NCBI RefSeq assembly: GCF_020181615.1
Contig: NZ_CP084029.1
Location: 3,888,800-3,952,799 of the forward strand
Direction: 5' to 3'
Origin: [Mycobacterium] crassicus
GTDB taxonomy: Bacteria > Actinomycetota > Actinomycetes > Mycobacteriales > Mycobacteriaceae
Length of the DNA stretch: 64,000 nucleotides
Shown here: piece by piece, positions 59,159 through 64,000 of the stretch
Position numbering within the stretch: the first letter of the stretch is position 1
Layout: every line of letters begins with the position of its first letter
The notes under the pieces: model-generated
The model's database searches: none
What the model was told of the DNA's origin: nothing
Seen by the model: the letters and a program-made list of their open reading frames with translations, nothing else
Made by a program: the position numbers and the translations under genes

Positions 59159-60810
59159 GCACCCCCGGACGCCCGCTGCCCACGATCACCCCGGAGAACG
59201 AATTCTTCTGGACCGCAGGCGCCGACGGTGTACTGCGACTGCAGGAGTGCGGTGACTGCTCCGCGCTGATCCATCCGCCGCAGCCGGTATGCCGGTACTG
59301 CCGGGGCACGAACATGGGGGTGCGTGACGTCTCGGGGCGGGCCACCCTGGCCGGGTTCACCGTCAACCACCGATTCAGCCTGCCCGGCATGCCGGCACCG
59401 TATGTGGTGGCGCAGGTGGCCATCGACGAGGATCCGCGAGTCCGGCTGACCACCAACATCATCGACTGCGACCCGGAGCGCCTCGAGCTGGGCCAGCAGG
59501 TCGACGTGACGTTCGAACAGCACGACGACGTGTGGCTGCCGCTGTTTCGCCCGGCGCCCGGCAACACCGGTTCCAAGCCGCTGCCCGACGACGAGATCGC
59601 GCCGCAGGACTACGCCCGGCACGTGCGCCCGATGGTGACGACCGACAAGTTCGAGGACAAGGTCGCGCTCACCGGGATCGGCATGTCCACGCTGGGACGG
59701 CGTCAGATGGTGGACCCGCTGTCCCTGACCGTGGCGGCGTGCCAGGCGGCCGTCGCCGATGCCGGGCTGAGCCTGGACGATATCGACGGCCTCTCAACGT
59801 ATCCCGGAGCCGGCCTGCCGGGCCCGTTCGGTGAGGGCGGGGCGACCGCGGTCGAGGCGGCACTGGGTCTGCGACCCACCTGGCACAACGGCGGTCTTGA
59901 GACGTTCGGGCCGGGTGGCTCGGTGATCGCCGCCATGCTCGCGGTGGCCACCGGGCTGGCCCGCCACGTCTTGTGCTTCCGCACGCTGTGGGAAGCCACC
60001 TACAACGAGCTGATGAAGCAGGGCAAGATCATCCCGCACGGTGGGCGCACCACCAGTTGGCAGATGCCGTTCGGCGGTGTCTCGGCGGCGCACACCCTGG
60101 CACAGAACGCCCAGCGACACTTCCACCGCTACGGCACCACCCGCGAGACACTGGGCTGGATCGCGCTGAACCAGCGGGCCAATGCCCAGCTGAACCCGAC
60201 GGCGATCTACCGCGATCCGATGACCATGGACGACTATCTGTCCGCTCGGATGATCACCACACCGTTCGGGCTCTATGACTGCGACGTGCCCTGCGACGGC
60301 GCGGTGGCGGTGATCGTCTCCGCCGTCGACGCCGCCCGTGATCTGGCCAAGCCGCCGGTGCTGGTGGAGGCGGTCGGCACCCAGATCATCGAGCGGATCG
60401 ACTGGGACCAGAGCACGCTGACCCACGAGCCGCAGGTGCTCGGCCAGGCCGCCCATCTGTGGTCGCGAACGTCTTTGCGCCCGTCCGACGTCGACGTCGC
60501 CGAACTCTACGACGGGTTCAGCTTCAACTGCCTGTCCTGGATCGAGGCGCTGGGCTTCTGCGGCATCGGCGAATCCAAGAGCTTCCTGGACGGCGGCGCC
60601 AACATCGCCCGGGACGGGGTGCTTCCACTGAACACGCACGGCGGTCAGCTCTCCCACGGTCGCACCCACGGGATGGGGCTGATCCATGAGGCCGTCACCC
60701 AGTTGCGCGGCGAAGCAGGAGAGCGGCAGGTGGCCGGCGCGCGGGTTGCGGTGGCCAGCAGCGGCGGACTGACACCGAGCGGGGTCATACTGCTGCGGGC
60801 CGACGCATGA
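59155..60810 (+). CDS. DUF35 OB-fold fused to SCP2-type thiolase/aldolase
   Basis: A 551-residue fusion: residues about 1-150 form a DUF35 domain with a complete zinc ribbon (C32, C35, C46, C49 in CGDC and CRYC) and OB-fold; residues about 165-550 form a thiolase-like domain of the lipid-transfer (Ltp) group (VALTGIGMSTLGRR, YDCDVPCDGAVAVIV, VAELYDGFSFNCLSWIEALGFCG, HGGQLSHGRTHGMGLIHEA). In steroid side-chain degradation an Ltp aldolase works with a separate DUF35 protein; here both are on one chain. Retro-aldol cleavage of a beta-hydroxy acyl-CoA is the inferred reaction. ATG at 59155 overlaps the ferredoxin stop. Confidence 0.88.
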   Translation: MSTPGRPLPTITPENEFFWTAGADGVLRLQECGDCSALIHPPQPVCRYCRGTNMGVRDVSGRATLAGFTVNHRFSLPGMPAPYVVAQVAIDEDPRVRLTTNIIDCDPERLELGQQVDVTFEQHDDVWLPLFRPAPGNTGSKPLPDDEIAPQDYARHVRPMVTTDKFEDKVALTGIGMSTLGRRQMVDPLSLTVAACQAAVADAGLSLDDIDGLSTYPGAGLPGPFGEGGATAVEAALGLRPTWHNGGLETFGPGGSVIAAMLAVATGLARHVLCFRTLWEATYNELMKQGKIIPHGGRTTSWQMPFGGVSAAHTLAQNAQRHFHRYGTTRETLGWIALNQRANAQLNPTAIYRDPMTMDDYLSARMITTPFGLYDCDVPCDGAVAVIVSAVDAARDLAKPPVLVEAVGTQIIERIDWDQSTLTHEPQVLGQAAHLWSRTSLRPSDVDVAELYDGFSFNCLSWIEALGFCGIGESKSFLDGGANIARDGVLPLNTHGGQLSHGRTHGMGLIHEAVTQLRGEAGERQVAGARVAVASSGGLTPSGVILLRADA

Positions 60811-60820
60811 GGTCCGATCT

Positions 60821-61705
60821 GTGAGCACAGCAGTGCGTCCGCGGATGGTCAACGCCGGCGGCGTCCCGATGTCGGCGCTGGTGGCCGAGGTGCCCGATCC
60901 ACACGCGGTCGTGGTCGCACTGCACGGCGGCCGGACCACCTCGGTGTATTTCGACTGTCCGGGACAACCGCAGTTGTCCCTGCTGAGAACCGGTGCGGCG
61001 CTGGGCTACACCGTGATCGCCCTGGACCGGCCGGGCTATGGCTCCTCGGCACTGTATCCGGAGTCGATAACCGAACCTGCACAACGCGTCGAGCTGGCCT
61101 ACCGGGCCGTCGAGGCGATCCTCGCCGACCGGGCGAGGGGCGCCGGCCTGTTCGTGCTCGGCCATTCCAACGGCTGCGAACTGGCACTGCGAATGGCAGC
61201 CGATGACCGGGGCGCCGATCTGCTCGGGATCGAGCTGGCCGGAACCGGACTGCGTTATCAGGATGCCGCGCAACAGGTCCTGAGCACCGCCCGGCCCGAC
61301 AGCAGGCCGGTCGGTCTGCGTGAACTGTTGTGGGAGCCGGCATCGCTGTATCCGGAGGCGGTCCAACGCGGCCTCACCAACGCACCGGCGGGCGCACCCT
61401 ATGAGGCCGCCATGGTGATGGGCTGGCCGCGCACCGACTTCCCGACACTGGCCGGCCGCGTTCGGGTTCCGGTGCGGTTCACCTTCGCCGAGCACGAGAA
61501 GATCTGGCAGTCAGACCCGGAGGCGCGGCGCGACATCCGCGCCATCTTCACCTCCGCGGAAAGTTTCACCAGCAACGACCAGACCGGGTCCGGACACAAT
61601 CTCAGCGTGGGATTCGGCGCCCCGGAATACCACCGGTCGGTGCTGTCATTCGTCAACGAGTGCGCGGCCGCCGCTGCGGCCGAACGGGATTCGGAGGTCA
61701 GCTGA
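60821..61705 (+). CDS. Alpha/beta hydrolase
   Basis: A 294-residue alpha/beta hydrolase: VVVALHGGRTTSVYFD, ALDRPGYGSSALYP, nucleophile elbow LGHSNGCELALRMA (Ser), FTFAEHEKIWQ near the acid position and His in GSGHNLSVGFG. No signal peptide. GTG at 60821, 10 bp after the DUF35-thiolase stop; its stop overlaps the next start (TGATG). A thioesterase or ester hydrolase role is possible. Confidence 0.87.
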   Translation: MSTAVRPRMVNAGGVPMSALVAEVPDPHAVVVALHGGRTTSVYFDCPGQPQLSLLRTGAALGYTVIALDRPGYGSSALYPESITEPAQRVELAYRAVEAILADRARGAGLFVLGHSNGCELALRMAADDRGADLLGIELAGTGLRYQDAAQQVLSTARPDSRPVGLRELLWEPASLYPEAVQRGLTNAPAGAPYEAAMVMGWPRTDFPTLAGRVRVPVRFTFAEHEKIWQSDPEARRDIRAIFTSAESFTSNDQTGSGHNLSVGFGAPEYHRSVLSFVNECAAAAAAERDSEVS

Positions 61706-62523
61706 TGCGCGTCGGTTTCATCGGGTTGGGCAGCCAGGGCGCGCCGATGGCGCGACGCATCGTCGAGGGTGGATACCCGACGACGCTGTGGGCCCGACGG
61801 GACGGCACGCTGGAGCCCTTCTCCGACACCGAGGCACGGGTCGCCGACTCTCCCGCGGAGCTGGGCAGCCAGAGCGACCTGGTCTGCCTGTGCGTGGTCG
61901 GCGACGCCGACGTCGACGAGGTGGTCCGCGGCGAGAACGGTGTGCTGTCCGGACTGCAGTCCGGCGGCGTCATCGCGATTCACTCCACCGTGCATCCCGA
62001 CACCTGCCGTCGACTGGCAGAACACTGTGCAGAACGGGGTGTTTCGGTGATCGACGCACCGGTCAGCGGTGGTGGCCCGGCTGCCGCGGCCGGGACGCTG
62101 TTGGTGATGGCCGGCGGCGAGGCCGACGTCGTCGAGCGGTGCCGACCGGTCTTCGAGACCTACGCCAACCCGGTCGTTCACCTCGGCGATCTCGGCTCGG
62201 GCCAGCTGACCAAGCTGCTCAACAATCTGTTGTTCACCGCCAATCTCGCCACCGCGGCGACCGCCCTGGCCCTGGGCGAACAACTGGGGGTGTCCACCGA
62301 TCGGCTCGCCGAGGTGGCGACCCGGGGCAGCGCGAACAGTTTCGCACTGAACAGTATTCGGGGCTCCGGCGGAACCCTGGACCGGCTGGCCGGCCTGGCG
62401 GGGGCGCTGCTGCAGAAGGATGTGCGACTGGTGGCCGATCTCGCGCAGCGGGCGGCGGCGGCTCCGGGGGCGGTGCTCGACGCCGCCGATGCGGCGCTCG
62501 CCCTGATGGAGCACCCCCGGTGA
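61705..62523 (+). CDS. NAD(P)-dependent beta-hydroxyacid (3-hydroxyisobutyrate-type) dehydrogenase
   Basis: A 272-residue dehydrogenase: N-terminal Rossmann loop [19 protein letters not shown], the substrate-loop signature [23 protein letters not shown], and the catalytic Lys in [14 protein letters not shown] (K-x3-N). Cofactor residue after the second strand is ARRD, with Arg favouring NADP. GGAGG 7 nt before the ATG. Last gene before the 111-bp promoter gap preceding the terminal P450. Confidence 0.92.
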   Translation: MRVGFIGLGSQGAPMARRIVEGGYPTTLWARRDGTLEPFSDTEARVADSPAELGSQSDLVCLCVVGDADVDEVVRGENGVLSGLQSGGVIAIHSTVHPDTCRRLAEHCAERGVSVIDAPVSGGGPAAAAGTLLVMAGGEADVVERCRPVFETYANPVVHLGDLGSGQLTKLLNNLLFTANLATAATALALGEQLGVSTDRLAEVATRGSANSFALNSIRGSGGTLDRLAGLAGALLQKDVRLVADLAQRAAAAPGAVLDAADAALALMEHPR

Positions 62524-62634
62524 CCGCCGTTGAAAATGGGCCTGTCAACGAGTTGCCGAATGCCTTACAGTATTGGAAATAGTCGATTGTCCGAGCGCCG
62601 GGATTCGCATCGCCCTGCGCACTGAGGAGGTTCG

Positions 62635-63837
62635 ATGACCAAGGCGGAGCTCATCTTCGACCCGTTCTCCGAGGCGTATTACGACAATCCGTTCGACACG
62701 TATCGGCGGATGCGCGAGGAGGCGCCGCTGTACTACAACGCCGAGGAGGACTTCTACGCGCTGACGCGCCACGAGGATGTGGCAGCGGCGTTCAAGGACT
62801 TCGAGACCTACTCCTCGGCCCGCGGCTGCGATCTGTCGATGGTGCGCTCGCCCGAGGCTCCGCCGAAATCCATCATCTTCATGGATCCGCCGGATCACCG
62901 GCACATGCGCAGCCTGCTCAACAAGGCGTTCACGCCCCGCGCGATGCAGGCCCAGCGCGCCACGGTCGTCGAACAGGTCGAGCGATTTCTGGGCGACGTC
63001 GACCCCGACCGATTCGACGTGGTGCAGGACTTCTCCGGTCCGTTCCCGGTGGAGGTCATCACCCGGATGGTCGGGGTTCCCGACGAGTACCACCAGCAGG
63101 TGCGGCACTGGATCGACGCCTCACTGCACCGGGAGCCGGGCCAGGTCGAAATCAGCGAAGCCGGCATGAAGGCCACCATCGATACCGCGACCTATTACTA
63201 CGGGCTGGTGCAGGAACGCCGCGCCGAGCCGCGCGACGACATGCTCAGCAGGCTGATCGCCGCCGAGATCCCCGGCGAGGACGGCCAGATGCGGCGCCTT
63301 GACGACATCGAGATCACCGGTTTCGCCACACTATTGGGTGGCGCCGGCGCCGAGACGGTGACCAAGCTGATCGGCAACGCCGCGGTCATCTTCGCCCGGC
63401 AACCCGACCAGTGGCGCAAGTTACTCGATGACCGCAGCAAGATCCCGGCGGCCGTGGAAGAACTGCTGCGCTATGAGGGCCCGGTGCAGTACAACGTCCG
63501 CTACACGCTCAAAGAGGCGCAGGTGGCCGGCGGGACCATCCCGGCGGGCAAGCCGGTGTTCCTGATCGCCGCCGCCGCCAACCGGGATCCGGATGCGTTC
63601 ACCGATGCGGACACCTTCGACATCGACCGGGATCAGACCGAGGCGCAGCACCTGGGTCTGGGCTACGGGATTCACAGCTGCCTCGGCGCGGCTCTGGCCC
63701 GGATGGAAAGCGCTATCGCACTGGAGCATCTGCTGGATTTCATGCCGCGCTACGAGGTGGACTGGTCCGGCCTGCAGCGGGTCAACATGCAGAACGTCTC
63801 CGGATTCAAGAACGTTCCGGTCCGCGTGTTGCGATAG
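62635..63837 (+). CDS. Cytochrome P450
   Basis: A 400-residue P450 paralogous to the one at 3930 (shared REEAPLYYNAE-DFYAL block). I-helix LLGGAGAETVTKLIG has Val in place of the second Thr of the ETT motif. K-helix EELLRYEGP and heme loop LGLGYGIHSCLGAALAR are normal. ATG at 62635 follows GAGG. A ferredoxin gene starts 8 bp after its stop, forming a P450-ferredoxin pair; the 111-bp gap upstream probably holds its promoter. Confidence 0.95.
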   Translation: MTKAELIFDPFSEAYYDNPFDTYRRMREEAPLYYNAEEDFYALTRHEDVAAAFKDFETYSSARGCDLSMVRSPEAPPKSIIFMDPPDHRHMRSLLNKAFTPRAMQAQRATVVEQVERFLGDVDPDRFDVVQDFSGPFPVEVITRMVGVPDEYHQQVRHWIDASLHREPGQVEISEAGMKATIDTATYYYGLVQERRAEPRDDMLSRLIAAEIPGEDGQMRRLDDIEITGFATLLGGAGAETVTKLIGNAAVIFARQPDQWRKLLDDRSKIPAAVEELLRYEGPVQYNVRYTLKEAQVAGGTIPAGKPVFLIAAAANRDPDAFTDADTFDIDRDQTEAQHLGLGYGIHSCLGAALARMESAIALEHLLDFMPRYEVDWSGLQRVNMQNVSGFKNVPVRVLR

Positions 63838-63845
63838 GAGTGTCG

Positions 63846-64000
63846 ATGACCAAGCGACGGCAGGTGGTGGTCGATTACGGGCTGTGCGAGGCCAACGCGA
63901 TCTGCATGGGCATCAACCCGGAGATCTTCGACCTCGACGACGAGGACACCTTGCACATTCTCAAGCCCGATGTCACACCGGAGACCGAACACGACATCAG
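63846..64000 (+). CDS. Ferredoxin, P450-coupled type, 3' part beyond window
   Basis: The first 51 residues of a ferredoxin, MTKRRQVVVDYGLCEANAICMG onward, with ligand motif CEANAIC (Asn at the variable position). The distal CP motif lies beyond base 64000. GGAG precedes the ATG. The 8-bp spacing to the P450 stop marks it as that enzyme's electron donor. Confidence 0.9.
   Translation, partial: MTKRRQVVVDYGLCEANAICMGINPEIFDLDDEDTLHILKPDVTPETEHDI

Overview
High-GC actinobacterial DNA, most likely from a Mycobacterium or Mycolicibacterium. The case rests on an mceA-F cluster with two Mce-associated membrane proteins, short P450-coupled ferredoxins, two mycofactocin-type SDRs, LLM (F420/FMN) oxidoreductases, a HAMP-containing class III adenylate cyclase and frequent GTG/TTG starts. 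No tRNA, rRNA, CRISPR array, insertion sequence or phage gene was seen. No gene-free stretch exceeds about 225 bp; the largest gaps (2446-2583, 46822-47040, 53378-53601, 62524-62634) are promoter regions.

The window reads as one large catabolic island for hydrophobic, probably polycyclic or aromatic-isoprenoid, carboxylic acids. Layout: (1) 1-6.1 kb: acyl-CoA synthetase fragment diverging from a crotonase, then a TetR regulator diverging from a P450-P450-mycofactocin SDR operon. (2) 6.1-16.0 kb, minus strand: SDR and TetR-ferredoxin-P450-amidohydrolase-M24-M24-crotonase-double CaiB, bracketed by two copies of one palindrome. (3) 16.0-18.0 kb: adenylate cyclase and SnoaL-like protein. (4) 18.0-28.0 kb, minus strand: meta-cleavage operon (MhpC-type hydrolase, mhpA, mhpB, KstD-like flavoprotein, LLM protein, SDR, cyclase-like protein, two hydrolases), diverging from an IclR regulator and a second KstD-like flavoprotein. 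(5) 30.5-32.5 kb: exported protein and two Mce-associated membrane proteins. (6) 32.5-46.8 kb, minus strand: one apparent 14-kb operon of ALDH, CoA-transferase, HMG-CoA-synthase-like/DUF35 protein, thiolase, mceA-F and three small exported proteins, with no yrbE permease genes. (7) 46.9-50.3 kb: SDR, mycofactocin SDR, ferredoxin, P450, closed by a 20-bp perfect hairpin. (8) 50.4-53.4 kb, minus strand: LLM protein and a two-subunit acyl-CoA dehydrogenase. (9) 53.6-64.0 kb: two amidohydrolases, Rieske protein, hydrolase, NuoF-like flavoprotein, ferredoxin, DUF35-thiolase fusion, hydrolase, 3-hydroxyisobutyrate-dehydrogenase-like protein, P450 and a ferredoxin running off the end.

Inferred working scheme: the Mce proteins import a lipophilic substrate; P450s fed by dedicated ferredoxins (perhaps via the NuoF-like flavoprotein) oxidise it; SDRs and ALDH carry alcohols to acids; FadD and CaiB enzymes make CoA esters; the ACAD pair, crotonases and thiolase/aldolase complexes shorten side chains; KstD-like, MhpA and MhpB enzymes open rings. 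Several divergent promoters share the palindrome GAGAAT-N3-ATTCTC, suggesting one regulon ties the mce operon to the ACAD, FadD/crotonase and exported-protein units. The most unusual features are this yrbE-less mce operon fused to CoA-ester catabolism and the run of enzyme homologues missing canonical catalytic residues next to intact partners.
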